From the NCBI GenBank assembly GCA_007844125.1, contig CM017564.1, positions 16,016,235-16,080,234 of the forward strand: 64,000 nt of DNA, read 5' to 3'. Positions 11,272 through 22,609 of this stretch are shown one piece after another (within the stretch, counting starts at the first letter, position 1; every line of letters starts with the position of its first letter). The stretch is from Sinonovacula constricta (lineage: Eukaryota; Mollusca; Bivalvia; Cardiida; Solecurtidae). The notes below the pieces were generated by a model. That model saw only the letters and a program-made list of their open reading frames with translations. It did not search any database and was not told where the DNA came from. The translations under genes were made by a program, and so were the position numbers.

Positions 11272-12004
11272 GGCTATCTCTTTGGGACCAATACAGCAGA
11301 CACTAAATGGCTGTTCATCCGTATCACAGTACTGCGTTACTGTTCTGCTTGACGTGTCTACACGCTTCAGTTTCATGTTGTTGGCATCTGCTATGATCAG
11401 ACTCCCATCGCTGAGGGGGCAACAATCATAAATACCACACACCTTCTTATCCTTTGGAATACGGGCTATTATCGTTCTTACTTCATTAATGAGGGAACTG
11501 AAGCCTTTGAGAGAGTGAAATACATTCATGTCAGTTATGAAGTGAAAGTGTCCCTTTATTAAACTGTCTGAATCCTTGTAAAGAGTGTCAACTTTCTGAG
11601 GTAATGTCTGGTACTTCTTCTTAAGGACAAACATATTGGCTTTCCACTCGTTTGACTTTGTAATCTTATCTAAACACTGGTTTATTTCATCTTTAGTTAG
11701 AACATAAGCCTGTCGATGTTGCTTGGCATTTGAAAGAAGCTCTTCCTGTTTACTTTTAATATCTGTTTTACCCTTCTCTCTCAGCTCCTCAATCCGGGAA
11801 AACAGCTTCTTAGCGTAGTCTTCCAGGTCTTTTAGAAAGCCGTCTCCATTCTGCTGAATACAAGCCACGTGATTATCTAATACTTCAATAGCTTTGTTTA
11901 TATTGTCTAAAGCAGATTTTAACTGGGCTGGGACAGCTTGTAACTCAGGATCAGCATTGAGCTCATCAGAGGATTCCCTGATGTTTTTAATGTCTTGGCA
12001 TGAC
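11272..12004 (-). CDS. TRIM-like B-box/NHL protein, exon 2
   Basis: Central coding exon, 733 bp. The acceptor is TTATTTTCAG (minus) before GTCATGCC and the donor is GTAAGT at 11271-11266. Exon 1 ends in phase 2 and this exon supplies the third base (AG|G, Arg), giving the TRIM-typical LEHR-SCQDI junction. The first about 140 residues are charged and heptad-like (for example LKDLEDYAKKLFSRIEELRE), consistent with the coiled coil that mediates dimerisation in TRIM proteins. The end enters the propeller (GIYDCCPLSDGSLIIADANN and PFSVCCIGPKEIA). It ends in phase 0, matching exon 3. The open frame running a few codons beyond each side is intron read-through. Confidence 0.9.
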
Positions 12005-12735
12005 CTGAAAATAAACAGAATAAGTGTCAATTAAGTTCATCTCAGTCAACCGATTGTGGTCAATTTTTAAAGGTGGCAGAAGAACATGTCATGTTAGAAC
12101 AGCTCGCAGGTAAGCTGGAAGACGCAACATGTAATGTAAAACCCCCGAGTATGGCATAAACACACACGGTGAAATGCCTTATATTATCAAAATATGGGCT
12201 TCCAACATATCAACATGAATTTTATTGACTAAAAAGCAGTATTGTTTTGAAGTAAGTATTATCATACAGAGCCACTTCAGTCTTAGCTGAGAGAAATGTA
12301 TTTCAACATTATTTCCTTAACTTGAGATATATGCATTACATACTCAAGTCATGCTTATGGAAACAAAGAACACATCCAAATAGAGATCATACTTGTTTCA
12401 ATCTGTAAAGCGATGTCCGTTTACCCTTTTCTATACTTTCAAAATATTAATTAAAGTTTATTTGAACCAACTATCAGCACTTGTCCCAGCTGTAGCGTAT
12501 ATTATCGTTTATAACATATTTTGTGAAAATTGGAAGTTGATATTGCTGTCTGAATACTATTTTACATGGTATGATGGTTTAAAACTACCCAGCTAAAGTC
12601 TTAATGAAAAAAGACTGAAATTATATTTGTTAGCAAATCAGCGATTGGTACAGTGACTTTGACAGAATTTACATACCTAGATCTATAACCGACACCAAAT
12701 GACGCCATTTTGAAAGTGTTTTCCACTGAGTGACT
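12005..12735. other. Intron 1 sequence, no feature seen
   Basis: AT-rich intron of the TRIM-like gene. A 67-codon open frame at 12393-12596 has no recognisable content and is antisense to the gene. Confidence 0.45.
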
Positions 12736-12739
12736 ACAA

Positions 12740-13684
12740 CAAGAGGGTTATGTTGGCCCTTAGTCGCTCACCTGAGGACACATGCTTTAAGAGGCTCATA
12801 TCTGGCGTCAAGTAATTAAGAGTTATATACTTTAGAAATCTTTGGTGAAGATTGGACCATTAGTGTGGCCACTGGGTTGATAAAATTTTCTAGAATTTTA
12901 CCTAGTAACCTACTGAATCAACATGACCCACTTCAAAACATAGGTAAGAGTTCATACAGCCAAACATTCTGGCCAAGTTTGGTGAAGATTATTCCATCAG
13001 TGTGGCCTCTAAGTGTTTTCACAAGGTTTTCATGAGATTTGACCTAGTGACCTAGTACATACTGACCAGACGTGAACCAATAACGAAGTCATCCAAAATT
13101 TCATGCAGCCACAATCTGACCAAGTTTGGTGAAGATTGGACTATAAATGTGGTCCATCATGTATTCAAAAGCCTTTACTGAGACTTGACCTAGTGTCCTA
13201 CATACTGACCAGACGTGAACCAGTTATGAACTCATCCAAGATTTCATGCAGGCAAACATTCTAATCAATTTTCGGGAAGATTGGGTCATAAATGTGGCCT
13301 CTAATGTGTTCACAATTTTTTTTCTAAAATTTGACCTTGTGACCTACTTTTTTACCCCACGTAACTCAGTTACGAACTCATCCAAGATTTCATGTAGACA
13401 AATATTCTGACCAAGTTAAGTAAAGATTGGGCTATAAATGTGGTCTCTAATGGGTTAACATTTTTTTCCTAAAATTTGACCTAGTGACCTTCTTTTTGAC
13501 CCCAGGTGACGCAATAATGAACTATTCCAAGATTTCATGGAGACAAATGTTCTGACTAAGTTTGATGCATATTGGATAAAAACTGTGGCTTCTAGCGTAT
13601 TCGCAAGCTAAAATGATGACGACGAACGACGAAGCGGTATCATAAAAGCTCACATATTGTACGTTGTGCTCAGGTGAGCTGAAA
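12740..13684 (+). mobile_element. CTCACCTGAG-family element with internal ~130-bp tandem repeats
   Basis: Fullest copy of the family. It starts near CTTAGTCGCTCACCTGAGG and ends at GTGCTCAGGTGAGCTG, so the ends are inverted (CTCACCTGAG / CTCAGGTGAG). The interior is five to six diverged units of about 120-135 bp built from GACCAAGTTTGGTGAAGATT, GTGGTCTCTAATG, AAATTTGACCTAGTGACCT and CATCCAAGATTTCATG. Near the right end is ATGATGACGACGAACGACG. Similar repeats are common in bivalve introns (from memory). There is no transposase, so it is non-autonomous. Confidence 0.75.
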
Positions 13685-13918
13685 ATCAGACCCACCCAAT
13701 TTTAATGCACCAGCCAAATAAATAAATACCGCACTTTCAAAGACGCGATGACGTCATAAATTATACCGCATGTAATTAACATGATGTGGCATCTTTTTGA
13801 GCTTGATAACAATAACTTACTGTGTTTGCATCTTTAATGTATTTTTCTTTGTGGTAATTACTGAATTCATAGACATTTAGCCGGGAATGTATCCCTCATA
13901 TGGATACTGGTGAATAGT

Positions 13919-14958
13919 ATGTTGGTGTAGAAAGCACACTGCAGTATGTTATGTTAATTGAGAAAGCACACTGCAGTAGTATATCTTGATTTAGAAAGCA
14001 CACTGCTGTATGATATCTTGGTTTAGAAAGCACATTGTTGTATGGTATGTTGGTATTAAAAACAGCACTGCAGTACTGTATGTTGATTTAGAAAGCACTC
14101 TATTGTATGGTATGTTGATGTAGAAAGCACACTGCAGTATGGTATGTTGATTGAGAAAGCACACTGCAGTATGGTATGTTGATTGAGAAAGCACACTACA
14201 GTATGGTATGTTGATTGAGAAAGCACACTGCAGTATGGTATGTTGATTTAGAAAGCACTCTATTGTATGGTATGTTGATGTAGAAAGCACAGTGCAGTAT
14301 GGTATGTTGATTGTGAAAGCACACTGCAGTATAGTATGTTCGATTTAGAAAGAACACTGCAGTAGGGTATGTTGATTTAGAAAGCACTCTATTGTATGGT
14401 ATGTTGATTTAGAAAGCACACTGCATTATGGTATGTTGATTGTGAAAGCACACTGCAGTATAGTATCTTGACTGTGAAAGCACACTGCTGTATTGTATGT
14501 TGATATAGAAAAACACAGCAGTATGGTATTTTGATTTAGAAATCACACTGGTGTATGGTATGTTGATTGTGAAAGCACACAGCTGTATGGTATGTTGATT
14601 TACAAAGCACACTGCAGTATGGTATGTTGATTGTGAAAGCACACTGCTGTGTTGTATGCTGATTGAGAAAGCGCACTACTGTATGGTATGCTGATTTAGA
14701 ACGAACACTGCAGTATGATAAGTTGATTTAGAAAGCACACTGCAGTATGGTATGTTGATTGAGAAAGTATACTAGAGTATGGTATGTTGATTGAGAAACC
14801 ACACTGCAGTATGGTATGTTGATTGTGAAATCAAACTGCTGTATGGTATGTTGATTTAGAAAGAACAATTCAGTATGGTGTGTTCATTTTGAAAGCACAC
14901 TGCAGTATGGTATGACTATGCTGATTGTAAAAGCACACTGCTATATTGTATGTTGACT
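13919..14958. repeat. 32-bp minisatellite, left part
   Basis: About 32 diverged copies of a 32-bp unit of the form AGAAAGCACACTGCAG plus TATGGTATGTTGATTT. Most units carry a PstI site (CTGCAG). Units here vary more (TCTATTGTATGG, GATGTAGAAAGC and TGTGAAAGC variants) than in the right part at 15241-16270. The array sits in intron 1 of the TRIM-like gene. Minus-strand open frames (HTAVCFLNQ-type repeats) arise only because 3 x 32 bp can stay open. Confidence 0.95.
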
Positions 14959-14959
14959 G

Positions 14960-15240
14960 GGATCGGATGGGATGGGATTTGCCGCATTTTTGCCAATACT
15001 ATGCAGCCACATTTCTATCATTATAGCCCAGGGGCACTTATGAGGTGCCCAGGGACTGAACCCGGCCGGTCCATCATACTGACACCGACGAGTCAGGCGT
15101 TATGCTGTCCTCTTAGCCCCGAGCATTAGGAGGGAAGCCACTACTACCAACTTTAAAGTCTTTGGTTTGACCCGACCAGAGTTCGAACCGGCGACCTCCT
15201 GATCCGCAAGCTGACGTTCTACCACCTGAGCTATTGCGGG
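14960..15240 (-). mobile_element. tRNA-derived SINE inserted in the 32-bp array
   Basis: Read on the minus strand it begins CCCGCAATAGCTCAGGTGGT (A box) with the B box CCGGTTCGAAC about 45 bases on, as in a Pol III tRNA promoter. The body contains AAGACTTTAAAGTTGGTAG and ends near AAATCCCATCCCATCC. It interrupts an otherwise continuous minisatellite whose units resume immediately at 15241. I infer a bivalve tRNA-headed SINE; the subfamily is not determined. Confidence 0.75.
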
Positions 15241-16270
15241 TATGTTCATTTAGAAAGCAGACAGATGTTTGGAATGTTAATTTAAAAAGCACACTGCAGA
15301 ATGGTTTGTTGATTTAGAAAGCACACTGCCATACGGTATGTTGATCTAGAAAGCACACTGTTGTATTGTATGTTTGTTTAGAAAGAACACTGCAGTATTG
15401 TATGTTGATTTAGAAAGCATGCTGCAATATTGTATGTTGATTAAAAAAGCACACTGCAGTATATGTTGATTTAGAAAGCACACTGCAGTTAGGTATGTTG
15501 ATTTAGAAAGCACACTGCAGTATGGTAAGTTGATTAAGAAAGCACACTGCAGTATGGTATGTTGATTTAGAAATCACACTGCAGTATGGTATGTTGATTT
15601 AGAAAGCACACTGCAGTATGGTCTGTTAATTTAGAAACCACACTGCAGTATGGTATGTTGATTTAGAAACCACACTGCAGTATGGTTTGTTGATTTAGGA
15701 ACGACGCTGCAGTATGGTTTGTTGATTTAGAAACCACACTGCAGTATAGTATGTTAATTTAGAAACCACATTGCAGTATGGTATGTTGATTTAGAAACCA
15801 TACTGCAGTATGGTATGTTGATTTAGAAACCACACTGCAGTATGGTATGTTGATTTAGAAACCACACTGCAGTATGGTATGTTGATTTAGAAATCCCACT
15901 GCAGTATGGTATGTTGATTTAGAAATCCCACTGCAGTATGGTATGTTGATTTAGAAATCACACTGCAGTATGGTATGTTGATTTAGAAACCACATTGCAG
16001 TATGGTATGTTGATTTAGAAACCACATTGCAGTATGGTATGTTGATTTAGAAACCACACTGCAGTATGGTATGTTGATTTAGAAATCACACTGCAGTATG
16101 GTATGTTGATTTAGAAACCACACTGCAGTATGGTATGTTAATTTAGAAACCACACTGCAGTATGGTATGTTGATTTAGAAACCACACTGCAGTATGATAT
16201 GTTGATTTAGAAATCCCATTGTTATACGATATTTTTGTTTAGAAAGCACACTCATGTATGGTATGATGAT
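15241..16270. repeat. 32-bp minisatellite, right part (homogeneous)
   Basis: About 32 copies of the same 32-bp unit, dominated by the AGAAACCACACTGCAG variant. From about 15540 to 16200 neighbouring units are nearly identical, indicating recent local expansion; the left part is more diverged. The array decays at its right end (TTGTTATACGATATTTTTG). Confidence 0.95.
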
Positions 16271-16450
16271 TTATTAACCAAACGGTTATATAGACTGGCC
16301 TCCTTATTTCATTTGACAGCAAATGGTAAAATAAAGAATAAGATCGGCCCACAATTTACAACATGTATTTCATTTTTAACTTAAACTTGGGATATGGGAC
16401 CCAATCTTGAACTTTGTCTTATATTATTATATTGTGTAAAGATAACTCAC

Positions 16451-16758
16451 CTGTGCTCCAGGAGCTGACATTTCCTACACAACAGTTCATTGTGTTGGCG
16501 ACAGTACAATGTTATTAATTCATCTGCATGTTTTAGACATCTCTCCGTTAGCGCATCTTTGGCATCTCCAAGTCCTTGCACTACATTGTGACTTTCATTA
16601 AATTCATTATGTGTCCCTAAGCAAGATGTACACAGATGTTTCCGGCAGTCGTAACAATAATAATCCGCAATCTGTTCTGTTTTCTTCTTGGCACAAATGG
16701 AACACATGGCATCAATATATTCATCTGAACCTTTGCACGTGTCTCTTGCTGTCGCCAT
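16451..16758 (-). CDS. TRIM-like B-box/NHL protein, exon 1 (start)
   Basis: First coding exon of a 538-residue predicted protein (exons 16758-16451, 12004-11272 and 4978-4403; total 1617 bp, phases consistent). The start ATG is in a good context (AAAAATGGCG). Residues 19-57 form a first B-box-like zinc site (C19, C22, C35, C38, C43, C46, H50, H57). Residues 74-102 form B-box 2 (C74, H77, C86, H89, C94, C97, H102). There is no RING, so it is unlikely to be an E3 ligase by itself. Such RING-less B-box/coiled-coil/NHL proteins (TRIM2/3/45/56-like) are expanded in bivalves and act as scaffolds or sensors; the specific partner is unknown. The donor is GTGAGT at 16450-16445. Confidence 0.9.
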
Positions 16759-16800
16759 TTTTACTATTGGTTCTGTTGCCTTCCTTGATGAATGACAAAG

Positions 16801-16808
16801 TTTTTATA
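16801..16808 (-). promoter_or_regulatory. Candidate TATA box of the TRIM-like gene
   Basis: TATAAAAA on the minus strand, about 43-50 bp upstream of the exon-1 ATG, leaving room for a start site and a very short leader. The surroundings are AT-rich, so this may be chance, and an upstream 5'-UTR exon cannot be excluded. Confidence 0.3.
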
Positions 16809-16829
16809 ACATCTTTAACAACTGCTTAA

Positions 16830-17885
16830 CAAAAACAGTTATAGTAATAGACAGAAAAGGATTTTAAGGGTATGTACACTGAAGTCTGTGCTTCAACAAC
16901 AAGTGTCAGTATGTGTGTCAGTAACTATACAATAGTCAATTTGCAACGAGATTTAGAACAGGAATCACAATATCTTAAATGTGTTTACACATGTAATTAA
17001 ATGGCCTTGCACTGTCAGTGAATAGTTTGTATGCTTTAGGTCATGGGTGTCCTGTTAGTTTGGGGTTTGTCAAAATGTGCTACTCACGTGTGTATGACTG
17101 ACAGAGGATTTGCACTCTATCTGACTTGTCTAAAAGAATATTACATAAATGACAACTACCTGAGTTTCACATTTAGTTTTACAGCAAATCTATTGTCAAA
17201 CCAATAGTCATATAATCTTTTGTATAATTCTATTGAAAATACATGTATGTATTCATTAGTACTTGCCAATTAGCTTTCATAGGGCAAGGACATGTCACAA
17301 AAAAGTTCATGAGATTAACACAAATTACTCAACAGTCTCATAGTTTACATGAAGTATATGCAGCATTTGCTCAGCATGTTTACAAGAAAAAAGATGTAAA
17401 CACACTATTAGTAGAGAGTAAACAGGCTTGTCGTTGAGAAATCTAGAATAGTGAAAAGTCTACAACATTTTAACAAAGATACAACTGTCGCTGACCTTAA
17501 GCTCATCTGCTCAATGGCAGTAACATTGAATCCTCCAATTCAAATCCACGGGCTATGGTTAACCTGTGTCAAGACAAGCATATGAATGTTTGTTTACTAC
17601 TACTAGTGTTGCTATATGTAAGAAATTATTGTTTAGATATAAACCACATAGTGACATACCAGAAAAGTATTGTTATGGATAAATTAATAAAAAAGAAAAC
17701 TAACCTTGTAGTTTAAAGAATATAAGACACAGGAAATTTAGTGTATTTGACCTACGACTTGCCATACATTTTCTGTGTTCTGTCAAGGATATCAAAAGTA
17801 AAGGAGATACAATTCCATTAAGTATATAAATACTATAGGGGACACTTTCAAAATCAAAGGAACACATAAATTGTACAGCCCCCTA
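16830..17885. other. Non-coding, no gene seen
   Basis: Region upstream of the TRIM-like gene. Open frames are short, without recognisable protein character. No repeat family was identified. Confidence 0.5.
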
Positions 17886-17887
17886 AA

Positions 17888-18535
17888 CATAACAACAAGA
17901 GGACAATGATGGCCCTATATCGATCAGCTGAGTGTCAGAGACTTATAGACACAATTACAAGAAATATCAGCATACATGGCAGCCATGTTTTAGACAGAAT
18001 ACATGTATGGTACTTAATTTTTAAAACAATATTGGCATAGGGCCACTCTAGGAACAGGTATACCAAATATCAAGGTCCTAGCTTTTGTGGTTTCTGACAA
18101 GAAGTATTTTAAAGCTTTCCAATATACCCATATATGGGAAATGACCACATGCCCTGGTGACCATGTTTTGGACAGATCAAATTTCTTTTGACAATCTTTA
18201 TACAGGCCACCCATGGAACATGGATACCGAATATCAATGCTCTAACTCGTGCGGTTTTTCAAAAAGAAGATTTTCAAAGTTTTCCTATCTAGCCATATAT
18301 GGAAAATAACCACGCCCCTGATGCCCACGTTTTTTAATGGGGCAAAATTCTTTAAACAACTTTTTGGTACTGCTGTTTGCCAAAATTTCTGCAAAAATCA
18401 TTGAATATGTTCCAGTGATTTCAGATGAGACGTTTAAATAGTTTTGACAGACAAATTGTACCGGACGTGTGACAACAAAAGGTGCGCAATCACAATTGCT
18501 CACCCTGAGCATAAGCTCTAGTGAACTTAAATAAT
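17888..18535 (+). mobile_element. CTCACCTGAG-type family element, divergent core
   Basis: Begins AACAAGAGGACAATGATGGC and CCTATATCGATCAGCTGAG and ends in ATTGCTCACCCTGAGCATAA, similar to the ends of the family at 12740-13684. The interior has two to three diverged units of about 130-150 bp (GGCCACTCTAGGAACAGGTA versus GGCCACCCATGGAACATGGA; CCATATATGGGAAATGACCA versus CCATATATGGAAAATAACCA). No coding capacity. Confidence 0.6.
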
Positions 18536-18539
18536 AAAC

Positions 18540-19380
18540 AATAAACATTACCTTAGTCATTACTTAAGTATTCAAATTAAAACCTAGTTAGCTGACGGCA
18601 AAAAGTTACTGCTAGTTTCTAATTAAATTTGCTAGAAGGTTCCACCATGATGCAATGATGTTGTTTCACATATATTATTTTTCAGACAGATCTCTCTAGT
18701 TTGTTGGTGTTTTTATGCATAGACTGCCAACAATAAAAATGTCTTTAATTAAATTAAGCTTACCGAAGAAAAAACTATATTTCATCAGCCGTTCATAAAC
18801 ATAACTGGAAACATTGACAGGTTGTAGGGATTCAAATGCAGAGAACATGGGATAAGATTATTATAACTGCTTTAAGAGTTTTGTTATTTGTCAAAATTGC
18901 ACATGAATCATTGATTGTTAACAAAAATAACGAAATATGTTTCCATTGGTCTTTTAAGACTAGCGCACTATGTAATTATAATGTGATCAGTGTATTATCT
19001 ATAATATTGGTCGAGAGTTGCAATCTCATTGTAAATACATTAAAAAGAACCAATTATTATCAATGTTACAACAACAGGCATAGCTTTTCAGCTCTGTAAA
19101 ATAAATTATTACCTCAGCAAATATGTATGTGATATTTGTCGCACCGGGGCCTAATGTTATACAACATTTATATTATTTTAGAGAGAATTATGCAAAATCA
19201 TGGCCTTTGCAGAACACTGCAAATAAGTGAATGGATCCAAATATATGCACTGCTTAAGTTATTTTTATTATACAATGATATAGAAATTTGTGGGTCCTGC
19301 CACATGAGACTGAAATGTCATCAGTAGACCAAATAACCCTCTGTCCATATATAAACAAGGTATGCAAGGCCACTAAGAAG
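18540..19380. other. Non-coding, no gene seen
   Basis: AT-rich. Two short plus-strand open frames (18836-19099 and 19136-19327) lack recognisable domains or convincing codon usage. Confidence 0.45.
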
Positions 19381-19382
19381 GA

Positions 19383-19618
19383 GCACTTGTGGTTGAGCGG
19401 TCAGAGTCGATTACTTGTGACTCCTTTGTCACTCACCGTGAGGGTTCAAGTCCCAGTCTGTATGAGAACTTTCACGAGGGAAGTCTTTCTATCTAACCTA
19501 CGGTACTTCAGTTGTTGTATCTAAACATAGGTCTGGGTCCTTTTTCATCAATAATAAGCTGGGTGGCGCCAATATGACTGATTGTGTTGGTTCGATGTAA
19601 CAAAAACAATTCTTAGCC
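19383..19618 (+). mobile_element. tRNA-derived SINE (family 1)
   Basis: The tRNA-like head has an A box (GTGGTTGAGCGGTCAGAGTC) and a B box (GAGGGTTCAAGTCCC). The body words GGGAAGTCTTTCTATCTAAC, GGTCTGGGTCCTTTTTCATC and AATAAGCTGGGTGGCGCCAA precede a tail GATGTAACAAAAACAATT. Same family as 8278-8514 and 20062-20262. Confidence 0.75.
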
Positions 19619-20061
19619 AATCACCAAATCATAACAAATTGTATTGTAAATATTTACCATGTCGTGCCTAAATCAGTTATGATATATGTATAAAATGGAT
19701 ATCTCCACCAACCACCATTTCAAAGTCAATTATTAAACTTCAACAACATCGAAATTAGTTAATATAATTGTCCTCCTTTTACTTCTCGAAGGCTCTGCAA
19801 CCATGCAGTGGTGTCATTAAAAGTACCCACCCCTTTTCTGTTATTTTGTTGTCAATGTATTAGAAACAATTAAGATTTTTCTTTGTTTCTCCTATACATT
19901 TTATTCAAGGAATTGCTATTTTGCTACAGTTTACTAACACCTGTTTACAATATATGTTTGAAAAAGAAAACAAAGAATGTACTTTAACAATGTTGTGTTT
20001 TTTTCTAATTATAATATTAACAAAATTCTTATATTTTAAGCAATTAAATAACTAAATAAAT

Positions 20062-20262
20062 GTTCGATTCCGGGTTGGGGCGATAACTTTCAAGTGGGGA
20101 GGTTTTCCAGCTAACCTGCGGTGCGCCAGTGGTTCTACATAGCTTTTAGTCTGGGGTCTTCCTTGACAAATACTTAGCTAGATGTTGATAACATGACCAT
20201 GACTGTGTTGGTATGATGTAACAAAAAACAAACAAATCAAACAAACAAACATAACATTGGAG
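20062..20262 (+). mobile_element. tRNA-derived SINE (family 1), head-truncated
   Basis: Starts inside the B box (GTTCGATTCCGGG), so the 5' tRNA half is missing. The body (GGAGGTTTTCCAGCTAACCT, CTGGGGTCTTCCTTGAC and GTGTTGGTATGATGTAAC) and the AACAAACAAATCAAACAAAC tail match the other copies. Confidence 0.75.
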
Positions 20263-20729
20263 GGGGTGAATAGCCTTGATGACGTCACAGCATGGCGGTC
20301 GAAACCATTGTGATAACCTCGATTGTCAAACAAAGCGGAACACGGCTGCATACCATGTTCATGTAAATACGGACAGTGAGGAATTTCCTACCTATCCAAT
20401 AAACTTAATCAAAACATTTCAGATGTATGTGGACAGTGGCACGGGAACCCATATTGCACACAAGTTGTCACAACCCGGAAGAAGATGCATAATTACCAAA
20501 AGCGGATCCAAGTTCAGATGAAACACTCGATCTGGCTGAAAATGCTGGATATTGGAAGATCACGTTGAATAATCCTTTAACACTTGCAGACGCTAAATGT
20601 TACATCTACGTTATGATATGCAAATTCCGTCTCCAAAAGTATTTCTTATTCTTAAGGGAAAACATATCAATCAAACGTCCTGCCGACTCGCCATTTTTTG
20701 TTGAGCAAGACACAGAGGTTGGGATGATG
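20263..20729. other. CRE-like site and unidentified open frame
   Basis: TGACGTCA at 20280-20287 overlaps the beginning of an 81-codon plus-strand frame (20276-20521) of unknown nature. No domain is recognised and no splice structure could be built. The site may mark an unannotated promoter, but nothing downstream supports a gene. Confidence 0.3.
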
Positions 20730-20880
20730 CTTTTTCTCAAGCTTTACAGTTCGCTTAGAGCTCACGCGCTTACGTTACATTTGCATAATCCCGCCCCCTC
20801 CCCCAATGACGAATAATAATGAGGGTATGACTATTTACCGGATATGAATCCTATGTACGGATATGAACGTAACAATCATT

Positions 20881-22609
20881 ATTTACACTCATTTATGTTA
20901 TTTATGTTAAGGGATTTTCAAATGAATTGTATAGAAGCATACATTTTATTTCTTGTCATTTCTTCATTTGTGATCCAAAAATTAAAGGCTATACACTAGT
21001 GGAAAGCTCTTGAAATTCACATTTTTAGAATGCATTTTTTTTAAAATTGATAAATGCACAAAGAATGAATACACATAAATAAATAAAATTATTGGCTCAT
21101 CCTTAAAAAAATGAACAATTTATCTTTTTAGTTGTATTTTTGTGTACCTTCTTAACTATCAAAATATAGTTTTGATATTTAAAATACTTCATAAAAGCTG
21201 TGGAACTTGAAATAAAATTCAGTAAAATAGACAGAAAAATAAAACACAGTGGTGAGTTTAATACAACATATATTTCCAGATTTAGGCTGCATTAGCATGT
21301 GCCTTCAAAGATGACTGCCTTAATTAAACTGTCCTATCATTGCCTATGAAATCACATGGAAACTGTCTATTTTTTATTGCATTTTCTATCAATACAATAA
21401 TATTACTTTGGTATTTTCATGTAACATACAACTATAACTGATTGATTTAATGAAAAAAGCTATAAGGTAAGCCGAATCCGTTTTATGTTTAGCCAAACTG
21501 AAGTTCATATGATCGTACAAACGGCATGAACGTAAACACTGAAAATCGTTATCAACATCATGATTCCTTTTCTTTTTATGTTGATATTGCATTACTACAC
21601 TTAATTCTTCAGACAATTGTTTAAAAGGATTAATGACTCTTCCTTTAAATATAATGATCGGTATTTATCATTTTATGTACATGGTAAATTATAGACCCAT
21701 TGAAAAGGGGTAATAACATTAAAATTACTGTCTCCAGTATTGTAACTTATGTTTATACACTTTTTATTGAGAATAACCAATTATTCAATGAACCAAAAGG
21801 CTGTATAAGAAATATATAACCGTCTTTGCCTAATGGTTCATTGTTTGGAAATAAGCAAATATAGGTACACAAAAATCAGCGGCTACTAATAAAGGGTGCG
21901 GATATTTATACACGCCAAACTATGTGATATTTCTATGATAAATATGTAAACCAACGTATTTTGTGATTAAATAATCATTTAAATGATGTATGTTCGTATT
22001 GATATAAATGTTTTTATAATGATGAAATGCAAAAGTAAACGGCAATTTATATCTGCGGACTTACAGAGTACAGATCAAAACAATATATGCAACATTGACA
22101 ATATATACAATTGTTGGTTTTATATTTATTTAATTTGATGCAAAGCAACTATTTAAACAAGTCTAAACATAATCGTTATAAGTGAACATATCAACAGGCA
22201 TACCTGAGTTCATGACCTTAGACATGCAGGATATGCAGGATACGGATAGAAATAACGAAATTAATGTCTTATTATGGATATACATCTGGTAATTATAATT
22301 TAACCAATTAAAAAATAATTAAACCATTATCACTAAATATACCGTTTTCAAATAATACATTGTAAGCAATATCTCTACACAAATATACATGCCCATGGGC
22401 ATACAGGATACGGATTTGAAAATTGGCACCACTTTTTCTTGTACCATTGTTTTTTATATATATAATACTTGTAGCGTATAAGAAAAAGAAAATATTTGAT
22501 ACAATTATGGAGATATAGTAATTGATATGGATATATGAAATGTGCTCGGGGAGGTATTTGATACAGGTGTGGGGATACGAGATATTAACTGGAGATACAG
22601 AATATAGGC
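20881..22609. other. AT-rich left interior of the TIR element, no gene seen
   Basis: Very AT-rich with no protein-like frame. At about 22222-22246 the phrase CATGCAGGATATGCAGGATA occurs, and near 22390-22412 CATGGGCATACAGGATACGG. Both resemble the 21-bp unit of the neighbouring array and may be its seeds or decayed relics. Confidence 0.5.

Noticed and set aside
13991..14642. Minus-strand frames of HTAVCFLNQ-type repeats
   Set aside because: Translation of the 32-bp satellite; several frames are broken at irregular units.
20276..20521. 81-codon frame starting at a CRE-like palindrome
   Set aside because: Interesting position, but no domain, no splice donor and no downstream exon; kept only as a note in the non-coding entry.
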